This document shows positions 43,701-48,760 of a stretch of 64,000 nt of DNA, one piece after another (position 1 is the first letter of the stretch; the number at the start of each line of letters is the position of its first letter). Both the position numbers and the translations under genes were made by a program. Where the stretch lies: positions 673,001 through 737,000 of the forward strand of contig JARZZO010000013.1 of the NCBI GenBank assembly GCA_030544215.1, in the 5' to 3' direction. The notes beneath the pieces were generated by a model. That model worked only from the letters and a program-made list of their open reading frames with translations. It made no database searches and was not told the DNA's origin. Origin of the DNA: Zantedeschia hybrid cultivar. Taxonomy: Eukaryota > Streptophyta > Magnoliopsida > Alismatales > Araceae.

Positions 43701-44220
43701 AATGACCATGATAAAACTGTTCAGAATGGACGCTGATTACTTGTTGTGACTGATAGCTAATATGGAAGTAAGGTTGGCCATCGAAAATGAATGCATTCTT
43801 CTGGTCATAAAAGCAATATACTTTGTGATAACTAGTCTTGCATTCTTCTGGGATGGAAAGTACACTGTACTATTGGGGTATGATCTATTTTCTAAAAATG
43901 TTATTGGGATGGATTACCAACCAATGATCAAGAATGACCATGGCGTATGGTTTGCTGTGTATGCATGGTTATGATAATTTGTTTAGCTGTTACTCTTAGA
44001 TGCATTATAATTATATTAGTAGTTCTATTGGTTCAAACTCTGTGAATGGGATTCATTTTATGCTGTGAGATTTTACTTTCTAATTCCTGGAACACCTACC
44101 TGTGACTAGAGTAGCAGTTTTGATTTCTTATTTGTTATTGCTTGTGTGTAGGATACTCAATGCATTCTCCAAGGTTCCGCCAAAACACAGTGTCTCGTCA
44201 TCCAAAAGGTCCCGTTCAAA
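2953..44220 (+). CDS. DCP1: mRNA-decapping enzyme-like protein DCP1, exons 1-5 (3' part not found)
   Basis: DCP1 is the EVH1-domain activator of the decapping enzyme DCP2 and acts in cytoplasmic P-bodies in 5'-3' mRNA decay. Exons are 2953-3147, 3278-3318, 3915-3964, 4594-4738 and 44152-44220. All junctions are GT-AG and phases agree (0, 2, 1, 2). The protein starts with a Gly/Thr-rich stretch of about 18 residues, then follows plant DCP1 very closely: KLMPNLDQSSTKVLNLTVLQ, the EVH1 core with RKDVEGSLFVVKRNTQPRF, VMNRRNT, the YLLYRNAAQEVNGIWFYN block and CEAVANLFSRILNAFSKVPP. I chose the ATG at 2953 because it directly precedes the Gly-rich leader and the conserved KLMPNLDQ. About 167 codons are present. 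Plant DCP1 is about twice as long; the proline-rich linker and C-terminal trimerisation region are missing and presumably lie downstream. Exons 1-4 are compact and exon 5 is 39 kb away. No frame breaks occur, so I read this as a functional gene with a giant intron. Confidence 0.93.
5262..5510 (+). mobile_element. Probable tRNA-derived SINE
   Basis: The segment carries a good RNA polymerase III B box, GGTTCGACTCC, at 5306-5316. A loose A-box-like TTGGTTGAACG lies about 35 bp before it. The following body does not code and resembles the non-tRNA part of plant SINEs. No cloverleaf tRNA can be folded from it, so I do not call a tRNA gene. The ends are approximate and I did not find target duplications. 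Confidence 0.45.
5926..5992. repeat. Poly-C tract running into poly-A/AAG tract
   Basis: About 28 consecutive C are followed directly by A-rich sequence with scattered G. Such a run is prone to sequencing and assembly length errors, so the exact length should not be trusted. The frames translated through it (Pro/Lys runs) are artefacts. Confidence 0.85.
5993..6661. other. Intronic DNA without recognised features
   Basis: AT-rich non-coding sequence between the poly-C tract and the hAT-2 terminus. The 129-codon minus-strand frame here has no recognisable domain and is likely chance. Confidence 0.5.
6662..8737 (-). mobile_element. hAT transposon (hAT-2), 5'-truncated
   Basis: The left limit is set by a hAT-like terminus CAGAGGCGTGAGG at 6662. 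It is followed by a GC-rich array of self-complementary words around CCTAGGCG. This is the 3' end relative to the transposase, which reads on the - strand. The right limit at about 8737 is where transposase homology stops, in the middle of the DUF659 region, so the N-terminal part with the BED finger and the other terminus are missing. No partner terminus or 8-bp duplication was found. Confidence 0.7.
7062..8737 (-). pseudogene. hAT transposase remnant (DUF659 C-terminal half and hATC domain)
   Basis: Reading down from 8737, pieces are LRSIDASQYVKDAKLL, IQIVTDNEASYV, PHLFWTPCAAHCLDLILEDI, then after a break VLRLVDGEKPSMDYIYEAM. The dimerisation domain follows at about 7690-7580 with IPNLQRMAIRILS and SSCERNWSTFE. 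The acidic tail (SLEDIDDCNEW) ends at a stop at 7062. This is the order of plant hAT transposases. Several frame changes and stops, some of which could be introns, plus loss of the N-terminus make it non-functional. hAT transposases cut out and re-insert DNA with an 8-bp duplication. Confidence 0.8.
9870..10280. repeat. Serial short hairpins within a 155-bp tandem duplication
   Basis: About eight successive units have the form GGTT-arm-TTATTGGTAG-arm-ACC, for example GGTTACTC...GAGTAATC and GGTTCATTC...GAATGACC. Each can fold into a small stem of 8-9 bp. The block 9879-10008 is repeated with about 85% similarity by eye at 10035-10166. Stem sequences differ between units while pairing is largely kept, including matched changes in both arms. 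Confidence 0.7.
10674..11250. repeat. Direct repeat pair, about 145 bp, 429 bp apart
   Basis: Segment 10674-10818 (starting GGTTAATCAAGGGTTGC) recurs at 11103-11250 with scattered differences. Shared blocks include GTCAGTGGGGAGAGGTCAA and ATGGATCCA. The pair could be an internal tandem repeat of a larger element or short long-terminal-repeat remnants. No coding sequence lies between them. Confidence 0.7.
11421..11582. mobile_element. hAT-type MITE, family A copy A1
   Basis: Left end CATGGTTGGTAGTATCGG and right end CGGGACTGCCATCCTTG are imperfect inverted repeats. Flanks are ACCCTCTT (11413-11420) and CCCCTCTT (11583-11590), a 7/8 target duplication. It is the most diverged A copy. Its middle holds a T-rich segment, and the GGTACC/CGATATCGG words remain only near the right end. 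It is 162 bp and non-coding. Confidence 0.75.
11591..12430. other. Non-coding intronic DNA
   Basis: No gene was recognised. Sequence near 11590-11810 (CTTATCCC/GGGATAAG-rich) could be an eroded MITE but has no clear termini. The remainder is purine-rich (GAGAGAAGG) without domain homology. Confidence 0.45.
12431..13045. repeat. Tandem duplication, unit about 318 bp
   Basis: Copy 1 starts at 12431 (AGTATAAGGAGAGGC) and copy 2 at 12749. The copies share long blocks such as CTTCCTTCA(C/T)GAAACA, GACAGTC and ACAGATTTCTCAA and run to about 13045. Similarity is roughly 85% by eye. It is non-coding. Confidence 0.8.
13046..14378. other. Non-coding DNA with a (CAA)n microsatellite
   Basis: A (CAA)n run of about 12 units lies at 13759-13794. 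The segment 13150-13330 is rich in GGAATA/AATAAG words and may be MITE debris. No protein homology was found. Confidence 0.5.
14388..15964 (-). mobile_element. Pack-MULE (Mutator-like element carrying a host gene fragment)
   Basis: Terminal inverted repeats are about 120 bp long. The left starts GGGATTTTTGCATATATACC, and the right is its near-exact reverse complement ending GCAAAAATCCC. Both contain GACTCCCATGTATTGTAAAA. Flanks TATTTTGTA (14379-14387) and TATTTTTTA (15965-15973) form an 8/9-matching 9-bp target duplication, as expected for Mutator elements. The interior contains no transposase but a GC-rich fragment of a host ARM-repeat gene. The Tat retrotransposon begins 13 bp beyond the right flank duplication. 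Confidence 0.88.
14690..15838 (-). pseudogene. Captured ARM-repeat protein gene fragment
   Basis: In reading order on the - strand there are a leucine-rich N-terminal block (RLRVNLSNLPHLHYDSLSVD), SDPRWQAPRV, then VPVAKAILLLNHLARALDS, LYVALQALTLTKENARA, and finally VACLRTLALGDGEDIKLLIF, EPAAGMLHNLASCR and VEHLVATRFVAR. Helix-rich repeats of this type are typical of plant armadillo-repeat superfamily proteins. Frame changes separate the pieces and a stop follows soon after, so it is not an intact gene. GC content is far above the flanks, which fits capture of an exon of a GC-rich host gene. Confidence 0.75.
15986..16433 (-). repeat. 3' LTR of the Tat element
   Basis: 448 bp, TGTTG...CAACA, homologous along its whole length to 30184-30626. 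It contains the same TATA-box-like motif (CTATAAAAAGG on the - strand, near 16240-16252). By eye about one position in six to eight differs from the other LTR; I did not compute it exactly. Confidence 0.92.
16488..16627. mobile_element. hAT-type MITE, family A copy A2
   Basis: Ends CATGGTTGGTAGTACCGG and CCGGTACTGCCATCCATG. Flanks GTTGAGAG (16480-16487) and GTCGAGAG (16628-16635) give a 7/8 duplication. The 140-bp interior is almost entirely GGTACC/CGGTATCGG/CCGATACCGG words. It is inserted in the Tat element near its 3' LTR. Confidence 0.85.
16681..17358. mobile_element. hAT-type MITE, family B copy B1, with telomere-like core
   Basis: The left end is CATGGATTGCGGAATCGG. The right end is CGGAATTCCTTG, the reverse complement of CAAGGAATTCCG. 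A perfect 8-bp duplication GTTGATCG lies at 16673-16680 and 17359-17366. Both arms are made of CGATCGG/GGCCGATC/GATCCGATC words. The centre holds a TTTAGGG-type tract and an AT-rich stretch. It is 678 bp, non-coding, and inserted 45 bp from A2's right flank in the same retrotransposon. Confidence 0.88.
16890..17133. repeat. Telomere-like repeat tract inside B1
   Basis: About 35 heptamer- to octamer-sized units of GGTTTAG, GGTTTTAG, GGTTAAG and GGTTGAG follow each other. The plant telomere unit is TTTAGGG. Runs of the same variant are clustered (for example five GGTTGAG in a row), which suggests local tandem expansion. The tract is wholly within MITE B1. Confidence 0.88.
17765..17947. repeat. 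GC-rich tandem repeat in hAT-1, about 36-bp unit
   Basis: About 4.5 copies of a unit like GCCGTCGCCGCGCCAACGCC-ACCGCTGAGCCAC. It lies in the 5' non-coding part of hAT-1 and is much more GC-rich than the rest of the element. Long minus-strand frames (Trp/Arg-rich) that cross it are artefacts of the repeat. Confidence 0.8.
18880..19065. repeat. AGGCAGCCTGCC word tract inside hAT-1
   Basis: Self-complementary words (GCCTAGGCAGGCTGCC, AGGCAGCTGC, AAGGCAGCCTGCC) occur at both edges of a block of about 170 bp. It resembles the word-made MITEs described elsewhere in this window but has no convincing duplication. It is probably a further small nested element. Confidence 0.4.
19455..19645. repeat. 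TTCCGATA word tract inside hAT-1
   Basis: The block is built from TTTCCG/CGATAA/ATCGGAAT words in both orientations (GATTCCGATAACGATAACC, TTTCCGTTTCCAATTTC, ATCGGAATAATTACCG). It is AT-rich, non-coding and likely a degenerate word-type hAT MITE. Ends are not defined. Confidence 0.4.
20064..22134 (+). pseudogene. hAT-1 transposase (BED finger, DUF659, hATC), near-intact
   Basis: The ATG at 20064 opens MVRPKQKFWDYAEDLNGRF, then the BED-type finger CKFCEKIYA...GISRVKSHL. DUF659 follows with SYLRTKLIPDSRKEVEEYV, CTLMSDSWTDLKKRSWVN, VVQLVTDNASNYESA and IRCAAYGINLLLKD. After VLRLVDGEGSTSGYLYDAMH an intron (GTAAGT at 21658, acceptor at 21731) precedes the dimerisation region WWDYIGSDDHFPILWKIAIK, SSSACERNWSAWE, LVYVRMN. 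Breaks: TGA at 20151, TGA after HRLT near 20751, and a one-base shift after MNS near 21935. With that shift the acidic tail runs to TAG at 22132. Both TGAs stand where a Gly codon (GGA) would fit the family. With so few lesions it is probably a recent copy. Confidence 0.88.
22526..24398 (+). pseudogene. Antisense additional ORF of the Tat element (Transposase_28 type)
   Basis: It reads opposite to gag-pol. Pieces in order are LPELPEEESEF (about 22700), then around 23040-23340 RFLLHPLIVSALNHYNLTVA, PNSWRTMADFFMACH and SPAHRDWVYFAAHP. The last piece, 24093-24398, contains a coiled coil ending EYKESSDFKQDLDAFSLDYY and an acidic tail. These are hallmarks of the plant protein family named putative gypsy-type transposon (Pfam Transposase_28). 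Function is unknown. Stops and shifts break it. Confidence 0.78.
24640..25050. repeat. Tandem repeat spacer of the Tat element, about 50-bp unit, 8-9 copies
   Basis: Units follow the pattern GAGAAGTCGGTTGGACCTGC-CAACACTTAGGCGCTTAGCC-TTTTT with variation in length (about 46-58 bp) and sequence. It lies between integrase and the antisense frame. Spacer tandem repeats between pol and the 3' LTR are known in Tat elements. It is not a CRISPR array: the units are contiguous and degenerate, with no unique spacers. Confidence 0.85.
25072..25995 (-). pseudogene. Integrase of the Tat element
   Basis: The integrase joins element DNA to the chromosome. The core reads KFLIVAVD-stop-FTKWVEAKPL, GLPAILVTDNGKQFDS, then HPQATGQVDVTNHTIL. 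The third acidic residue, normally E in GQVE, is D. The C-terminal part at 25380-25072 (KVRPREILLGNLVQRKL, KLSPNWEGPYVV) is open. A TAA replaces the usual Tyr after AVD. Confidence 0.85.
26449..27900 (-). pseudogene. Reverse transcriptase and RNase H of the Tat element, catalytic box deleted
   Basis: RT begins near 27900 (REAFYLDWIANVVLVPKPG) and continues with GYHQIHMDPQDEEKASF and RMPFGLKNTRATYQRLV. After YQRLVNKI the sequence jumps to QHETNLREVFQVL, skipping the expected YVDDMLVKS block, so the catalytic aspartates are gone. Then come KLDPEKCTFGV, FLGFIISQRGI and the RT/RNase H connection FEWTEECQEAFEQLKSYL. The RNase H segment at 26667-26450 has KYEALISGLKMA and VFSDSQLAARQVKGEYEA. Confidence 0.85.
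28259..28924 (-). pseudogene. Gag zinc-knuckle-like motif and aspartic protease of the Tat element
   Basis: One open stretch of 221 codons. It begins with the Cys/His motif YCKFHRDHRHDADECWHLK, typical of Tat gag C-termini. The retropepsin segment follows, with ILVDNGSTPDVIFYDCF as the active-site loop (usual form VDNGSSAD). This is the best-preserved part of the element. Confidence 0.82.
28930..30070 (-). pseudogene. gag region of the Tat element
   Basis: Gag packages the element RNA. Recognisable pieces are PPKFQMTAICQYDGTTDPVV followed by HLDHFKSQVV, then CRAFQSTLDLAALQWF (retrotransposon gag domain, about 29580-29420). Upstream is a charged, coiled-coil-like stretch (about 30060-29830), and downstream an Arg/Ser-rich stretch. 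Stops and frame changes separate the pieces. Roughly one third is unreadable. Confidence 0.75.
30160..30183 (-). other. Degenerate primer binding site
   Basis: Directly after the 5' LTR the - strand reads ATTGGCAGCATTTGTGGGAAC. Tat/Athila elements have TGGCGCCGTCTGTGGGAAC here, so this is a mutated form of that site. Confidence 0.5.
30184..30626 (-). repeat. 5' LTR of the Tat element
   Basis: 443 bp with termini TGTTGAAG and CCCCAACA on the + strand. A TATA-box-like CCTTATAAAAAGG on the - strand at about 30434-30446 is the likely promoter of the element. Confidence 0.92.
30436..30446 (-). promoter_or_regulatory. TATA box in 5' LTR
   Basis: The - strand reads CCTTATAAAAA. The motif is kept in the other LTR (CCCTATAAAAA). 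Its position in the LTR fits a U3/R boundary about 30 bp downstream. Confidence 0.55.
30627..30990. other. Intronic DNA between Tat element and LINE-3
   Basis: It begins with the right copy of ATACC. The remaining about 360 bp are non-coding with no recognised repeat. Confidence 0.5.
30991..34500 (-). mobile_element. LINE-3 (L1-type), 3' part
   Basis: Read on the - strand. From about 34430 there are remnants of the endonuclease C-terminus (LVDFLSPITSVKSHAHHAKL). Then come reverse transcriptase, the RNase-H/zinc-binding tail and a 3' UTR ending in a short A-run near 30991. Conserved RT blocks are PECRPINFLNGVYKIIAKML, KQCAFIIGRQIHEGFLVSHE, GRGLCEKDPLSPLLYVL and the catalytic YADD box at about 33005. 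There are many stops and shifts. The element's 5' part is at 40149-42540, separated by the insertion of LINE-1. Confidence 0.85.
31190..31951. repeat. 382-bp tandem duplication within LINE-3
   Basis: Copy a is 31190-31571 and copy b 31572-31951, with period 382. Both encode on the - strand the zinc-binding RT-associated motif (VWRISVGRLPI-C/H-DRLIHLGCDVPSL). The two copies differ by substitutions and a few small indels, so the duplication is not recent. Confidence 0.85.
34501..36283 (+). pseudogene. LINE-1 ORF1 (RNA-binding, zinc knuckles)
   Basis: The frame is open from the truncated 5' end. Two adjacent CCHC knuckles occur, CFRCLEKDHRVGDC and CWCCEGLGHKSFRC (34532-34630), both with C-x2-C-x4-H-x4-C spacing. 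They are followed by a domain with VIHWKEWYPEAGSLQHDTTQ and FWCKLAGIPWHLWD, like the DUF4283-type region of plant LINE ORF1. A TAA at 35316-35318 and a frame change near 35400 break it. The rest (35402-36283) ends with GKVGQFRKLCSELSGKI. The stop at 36281-36283 overlaps the ORF2 start. Confidence 0.82.
36271..40025 (+). pseudogene. LINE-1 ORF2 (endonuclease, reverse transcriptase, zinc-binding tail)
   Basis: The ATG at 36271 opens MQSVTLLSWNIRGLNDGGK, the AP-endonuclease start. It continues with CVTGDFNQVR, FTWSNGRQTPSMSKLDRVLV and VVSDHNAILL. RT blocks follow: SPGPDGIPIWFYQVFW, KDFRPISLLNGSYEIFARI, NQSAFIRGRRLKDNFLLVHE, GLRQGDPLSPLLYVI and the catalytic FADD at about 38450. The C-terminal zinc-binding region has PLKVSAFMWLMYEKRIVTK and CLLCGSNPKDVDHLLVTC. 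Lesions: TAG at 36382 (QETK to stop-ETK), MITE A3 inserted at 37220 with a frame change, TAA at 38208, TAG at 38751. Otherwise well preserved. Confidence 0.9.
37220..37330. mobile_element. hAT-type MITE, family A copy A3, inside LINE-1 ORF2
   Basis: Ends CATGGATGGCAGTACCGG and CCGGTACTGCCGTCCCTG. Perfect 8-bp duplication TGCTGAAG (37212-37219 and 37331-37338). It is 111 bp, the shortest A copy, and its interior is only GGTACCGG/CCGATACC/GTACGTACC words. It adds 119 bp to the LINE and shifts the ORF2 frame, so it arrived after LINE-1. Confidence 0.92.
40158..42540 (-). mobile_element. LINE-3, 5' part (ORF1 and endonuclease remnants)
   Basis: Just beyond the LINE-1 right flank, the - strand reads PWRVARDFNATLSPT-stop-RSNGTVAIGSMEDFLDFVHQA, the endonuclease GDFNATL block of plant LINEs. 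Joined across LINE-1 it continues with the LINE-3 sequence at 34490. Further upstream (41600-42390, - strand) are decayed frames that probably represent ORF1 and 5' UTR, but I recognise no firm motif there. The 5' end is approximate. Confidence 0.65.
42547..42825. mobile_element. MITE with GGCGTGTTTGG termini
   Basis: The left end is GGCGTGTTTGGCTCAGCTTC and the right end is its near reverse complement, GCACCAAACACGCC. The inverted repeats extend about 36 bp and include CTTCCAATTGGAAGC. Length is about 280 bp, AT-rich and non-coding. I could not settle a target duplication, so the superfamily is open. Confidence 0.7.
42826..43442. other. Intronic DNA
   Basis: Non-coding. It includes a short run of similar GACCACCCC-TCTCTAGAGCACTC blocks near 42895-42965 (about three units) and a (GAT)n/ATGATG tract near 43308-43328. 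No element was recognised. Confidence 0.5.
43443..43946. repeat. 267-bp tandem duplication in intron 4
   Basis: Copy 1 begins at 43443 (GATAAAACTGTTCAGAATGG) and copy 2 at 43710 with the same sequence. Both continue with GTTGTGACT(A/G)ATAGCTA, CTTTGTGATAACT and GGATTACCAACCAATGATC. The second copy ends near 43946. It lies only about 200 bp before DCP1 exon 5. Confidence 0.85.
44152..44220 (+). CDS. DCP1: DCP1 exon 5
   Basis: This exon encodes ILNAFSKVPPKHSVSSSK followed by RSRSK, in phase with exon 4. Plant DCP1 proteins have I-L-N/S-A-Y/F-(S/A)-K-V-P-P-K at exactly this place. The donor could be GTAACC at 44221 (used here) or the weaker GTCCCG a few codons earlier, after SSSK. The earlier site would restore the usual SSSKS continuation. 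The next expected block (SEFEELEAVP) was not seen before the window end. Confidence 0.88.
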
Positions 44221-44600
44221 GTAACCTTCATTTCTTGTTATATTTCTATTTTCAGTAGTTATTTCTTATTTGTATGTAGTTAATTACTTGGATTGCACCT
44301 ATCAATCATCATGCTTTCTAACATATGTGCACACACAGACATATCCTATCGTCCCAAGAAGACTAGATGAATTATGGTTGGGAGTTTTGTTATGCTTCTT
44401 TTGCAAGATAAATTAGATTTGTGAATAATGAAATAATGATCTCTACGATAACTTCTCAATTTGCACTTAGATTCAGAGAAGCCAATCTGATGCTGGATGC
44501 CTATAATAAGATACGATATCGACTATTTGTTTGATATGTCAATCAGAATACTTTACAGTGGTACTGGGTTGTCAGGTGTTTTAAATTGTTAGGCTTTCTA
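44221..44600. other. DCP1: Start of DCP1 intron 5
   Basis: AT-rich, T-rich sequence directly after the exon 5 donor. No further DCP1 exon was seen. It is consistent with ordinary intron sequence up to the first LINE-4 fragment. Confidence 0.55.
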
Positions 44601-44790
44601 GTGTGGAAAGTGGAGGATTTGATGCTAGCTGTCAGGTAAAGGAGATGATGTCAGAGGGCAGGAGAATGAGAGAAGTGGAGTTAGCGAAGCAGGGCAGAGA
44701 TCTGGAGGAGGGGCATCTTGTTAGCTCTCTGGGTGTGGTAGAAGGGATTTACCCTTACCCTATCAACCTGGGAGTTGAAGAGGAGAAGGA
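44601..44790 (+). mobile_element. LINE-4 fragment, ORF1 part 1
   Basis: The + strand reads an acidic, helix-like stretch (EMMSEGRRMREVELAKQGRD) open up to the poly-T end of LINE-2. It is tentatively joined with sequence at 49166, where a Zn-knuckle-like CWRCLNFG follows. The assignment rests on this join and is only moderate. Confidence 0.4.
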
Positions 44791-44948
44791 TGGTTTTTTT
44801 TTTCCCGGAAAACTGCTGAATGCACTACTAATTTTATTGGAAAATAAATAGAAGTAATACAATCAAAAGGGTAGGAGAGGTTCCTATCTTAAGAAGGAAA
44901 ATAAAAATTGAAAAACAGCCTCACAGACTTTTATGAAACTTTTCTAGC

Positions 44949-47900
44949 CTAGTCTTCAGCAGACACCCCCATAATATGCCTGCTCCAATTGTAAAGAACA
45001 GAGATAATCAGCATAAGAATATTCTCAATATAAATTCTGCTACCCCTGAAGATATTGGCATTCCTCTCCTTCCAAATTCCCCAGCAAATAGCTAGCAGTG
45101 TAATTTGGAGAATCCTCCTTGTGCCCTTGGGAATGTTATGCTTCATCTTTCTAAAGAACTCCCACATGCCCTGCATATTATTGAATGAGAAAGATATTCT
45201 AAATATTCTGCCAATAATATCCCATATTTCCCTGCTAGTATGACATGTGATGAATAGATGGTCAATATCCTCTACTGCAGCTTCGCACAACACACACATT
45301 GTGTTACTGTTTTTGCTCCACCTGGACCGATAAATTTTGGTAACAATGCATCTTTGAAATACCAACCACATGAAACTCTGAACTTTGAGAGGTGATTTCA
45401 CTTCCCAAATATCATCAAAATTACTGAATCTTCGAACTTGGGATTGATCTCCTTCCAGAAAATGATAGAAAGTTTTCACTGAAAATACTCCTCTGTTAGC
45501 TGCCCAGATAATCTGATCTGTCTTTTCCTGCCTAACATGTACCTCCGGCAGTAACCGAAGCAATGACAAATATTGGCTCTCTTCATTATCTTTAAGGCCC
45601 CTCCTCAAATGAACTGACCACTGCACCCTCCCATTATATATTGAATAAACCTCACTGACCAGGCTGTGTTTCTTGCATGCTAACTGAAAGATCAGTGGAA
45701 AGCTCTCCTTAAGTGTTTCATTGCCCATCCATTTCTCCAGCCAGAACAAAATGCGTTGACCATTGCCAATCCTGACTGTAATATACTTCTGAAAAATATC
45801 AGTAGCTTTCAAAATATCTTTCCAAATGGGAGACTTCCACTGCAAATTATCCGGCTGTAAAAAAAATACTGGAGAAGCCTGATAATGCTTCAATCTAATA
45901 ATTCTTTTCCACAGTGATTCTTCTTCAGAGATCCGTTCCCACAGCCACTTGCCTAGCAGAGCAGCATTCTTCCATTTAATATTTTTTACACCGAGCCCTC
46001 CTTTTTCTTTCGCACAACACACTTTCTTCCATTTAACTATATGAATGCACTTACTTGTAAATACCTCTCCAGAGAAACTTCTTTCTAATCATATCAATCT
46101 TCTTCTGAATAACTGAAGGCATCAATGACACTGATAAAAAATGTCGTGGAATTGCAGTCAGGATCGAATTTAGAAGAGTAATACTTTCTCCGAAGGATAA
46201 AGATCTTGCTTTCCAGCATGATAATCTCTTCTGCAACTTATGAATGAGAGGGTCTCAGGCCGACAAAGGAAGCTTCTTGTAGTGCAAAGGTAGACCTAGG
46301 TAGGTAATTGGCAGATCAGCCACATTACAACCCATTTCATCTGCACAGTGTCTACGTAGTTCTACATCCATGTTAATGCCAACAATAGTTCTTTTATTGA
46401 AATTAATCTTCAATGCCGAGCATGCCTCAAATACGTTCAGAATGAATAACAAATTCCTCATTTCCTCCACAGCTCCTTCTAAGACAATAAGGGTGTTGTC
46501 TGCAAATTGCAAGTGAGGTATACCCATGGGCACTCTAAGAACTTGAGCACCATGAATCCAATCTTGGGACTCTGCTCGCTTACAAAATCTGCTGAGGAGA
46601 TTAGCAACTAAAACAAACAATAATGGGGATAAAGGATCCCCCTGTCTGAGACCTCTTGACCTAGGGAAATATCCATATATCTCACCATTAATAATCACCG
46701 AGAATTTGGCTGTTGTTACACAGTTTTGCATAACCTTAATCTGTGCTTCAGGGAATTGATGTAGGGACATATGTGCCACATACACTTCCATGCAACTCTG
46801 TCATAAGCCTTATTGAAGTCAAGTTTGCATGCAATTCCATGTTACCTTTTCCTTATTGAGAAAATAAGTTCATGCGCCAGCGGGAAATTGTCTTTCAAAC
46901 GCCTACCATGAATAAAGGCTGACCGGTTATCCTCCACAATTTTGCCAATCACCTTTCTCAACCTGTTGGCTAAGACTTCAGCAAACATCTTATAAGAGCA
47001 GTTGATTAAACTGATCGGCCTAAAGTCCTTTAATTCAACAGCTTCCTCTTTCTTTGGTATCAACACCACTAATGTCTGATTGAGAATCCCACAACCCACA
47101 CCTGAATGGAAATGTTCGCTGACCGCTTGGATTACATCACACTTCAAGACTTCCCAAAATTTTTGATAGAAAAATATGGGAAATCCATCAATTCCTGGTG
47201 CCTTGTCACTGCCCATGTTACAAACAGCCTCAGTCACCTCCTCTTCTGTCACCTGTTTAATCAATAGCTGTTGGTCATCACCTGTGAGTGTTTTCAGGTC
47301 TTGAGCATCCCAGCTAGGAAACCATCTGTTCTCTGCCTTAAACAGATCTGAGTAGAACTCCACAACTTCTTTTGCTATTTCTGCAGGATCCTCAATCCAT
47401 CCATCTCCCTTTTTAAGCATTGCAATTTGTTTTCTTCTTCTTCTCCCATTGGCCACAGCATGAAATAATTTAGTATTTAAGTCACCTTCTCTTAACCATG
47501 TTACTCTAGACTTCTGACTCCACCTGATTTCTTCTTCACTGAGCCACTCCGTATACCAGCATTTAATCTGCATCCTCTGTTTCTTTTTATCTTCTGACAG
47601 TCCTCTATTTTCTTCAATTTTATCCAAAGGCATCAATTGATCTTTCCATGTCTTCACTTTCATGGTTCTTGCACTCCTCCATTCACTGGCCAAAATTGTG
47701 ATCTTTTCTTTTAACACTTTCAGCTTGCAAAAGAGATCTCTGCTCCCTGAGTACTGAGTTACACTCTGCTGCCAAGTGCTTTGAACAAGCTCAACAAACT
47801 GTTGGTTATCTAGCTAGATTTTTTCAATTCTGAAATAATTGTTCTTCCTGTTCTCCTTTCTGCAATCCAGAACAATAGCATTGTGGTCCGAAACACTTCT

Positions 47901-48540
47901 AGTTAACAGGATTACCTTTGCATGGGGAAACATTGAATCCCACCTTGTATCAACAAAATTTCTGTCTAGCCTGGATAGAGTCGGATCTCTCCTTTGGTTA
48001 CTCCAAGTGAATCTACATTGTGACAGTTGCAACTCCATAAGACCACAATTATCCACCCAGTCATTAAAGTTCTTCATGCCTGTAGTGAAATTTCCACCTC
48101 TTTCTTTCCGCTGGATTCCTGACTCTGTGAAGTCTCCTATTGTACACCATGGAAAACCATAAGTCCCCTGAAGATCTTTGAATTCCTCCCACATTGCCCT
48201 TCTACACATAACAGTAGTCAGCCCATACACAGTTGTAAGCATCCAGGCACAATTCTGAATCTCCTTCTTGAACTTGATAGAAACATGAAATCCTCCCACT
48301 GTTAAGAATTCCCTGTTCCAAATCTCTGAATTCCAAGCTAACAAAATTCCACCTGATGCGCCTCTGAATGCAAATTCCACATTATGAAATCCTGTCACTG
48401 CTCTAACCAGATTAACCGTCATCTCTGTGAGTTTAGTTTCCTGAATACAAACTATTTCATTTTGTTATTTCTCACAATCTCCCTCACTGCCGGCTGCTTC
48501 GTCTTGTCATTCATCCCCCTGATGTTCCAACTATCATTCT
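44949..48540 (-). pseudogene. LINE-2 ORF2 (endonuclease, reverse transcriptase), active site altered
   Basis: Endonuclease at 48540-47814: GGMNDKTKQPAVREIV, QETKLTEM after a shift, CTIGDFTESG, SQCRFTWSNQRRDPTLSRLD and VSDHNAIVLD. RT at 47717-46255: APGIDGFPIFFYQKFW, LKDFRPISLINCSYKMFAEV, FIHGRRLKDNFPLAHE, GLRQGDPLSPLLFVLVANLL. At the catalytic box the sequence is FADN in place of FADD (about 46500). The zinc-binding tail runs to 44949 with SPLKVQSFMWLVFQRCIVTK and CVLCEAAVEDIDHLFITCHT. Four or five frame breaks occur. Confidence 0.88.
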
Positions 48541-48760
48541 TGACTTAGATGATCCTCCTTATAAACTACAAGGGCCTTTTCTAGTTGTAAATCTTCCTTA
48601 TTCACACTTTTCAAAAGGCTTCTTAACTCCCTTTGTCCTTTCTTCTTCTTCCTTGGATCTACACCTTCTTGCCCACAGATTTTACGAAACTGACCCGCCC
48701 TTCCTTGCAAGTGCAATCCCAATCCCTCAGCTTTCTCCATCATAAAGATGCCTCGTTTCT
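48534..48760 (-). pseudogene. LINE-2 ORF1, C-terminal end
   Basis: LHLQGRAGQFRKICGQEGVD followed by RELRSLLKSVNKEDLQLEKA matches the C-terminal end of LINE-1 ORF1 (GKVGQFRKLCSELSGK...RDLRSLYMGELSKIDNDV). The zinc-knuckle part is missing. The remaining 5' sequence up to 49165 looks like 5' UTR. Confidence 0.75.

Larger units (their letters stand above)
4739..44151 (+). other. DCP1: DCP1 intron 4, about 39.4 kb, packed with nested mobile elements
   Basis: The donor is AG|GTAGAA after ...NLFS(R) at 4738. The acceptor is TTGTGTGTAG|GATACT at 44151. The arginine codon is completed across the junction (AG+G), and the DCP1 reading resumes with ILNAFSKVPPK. Everything between is intronic by this model: SINE, hAT, MITEs, Pack-MULE, Tat retrotransposon and two LINEs. 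Elements occur in both orientations. Confidence 0.88.

Noticed and set aside
44603..44851. Next DCP1 exon (acceptor-like TAG before and CAG|GTAAAG after an open stretch)
   Set aside because: The encoded sequence does not match DCP1, and the frame fits better as a LINE ORF1 piece interrupted by LINE-2.
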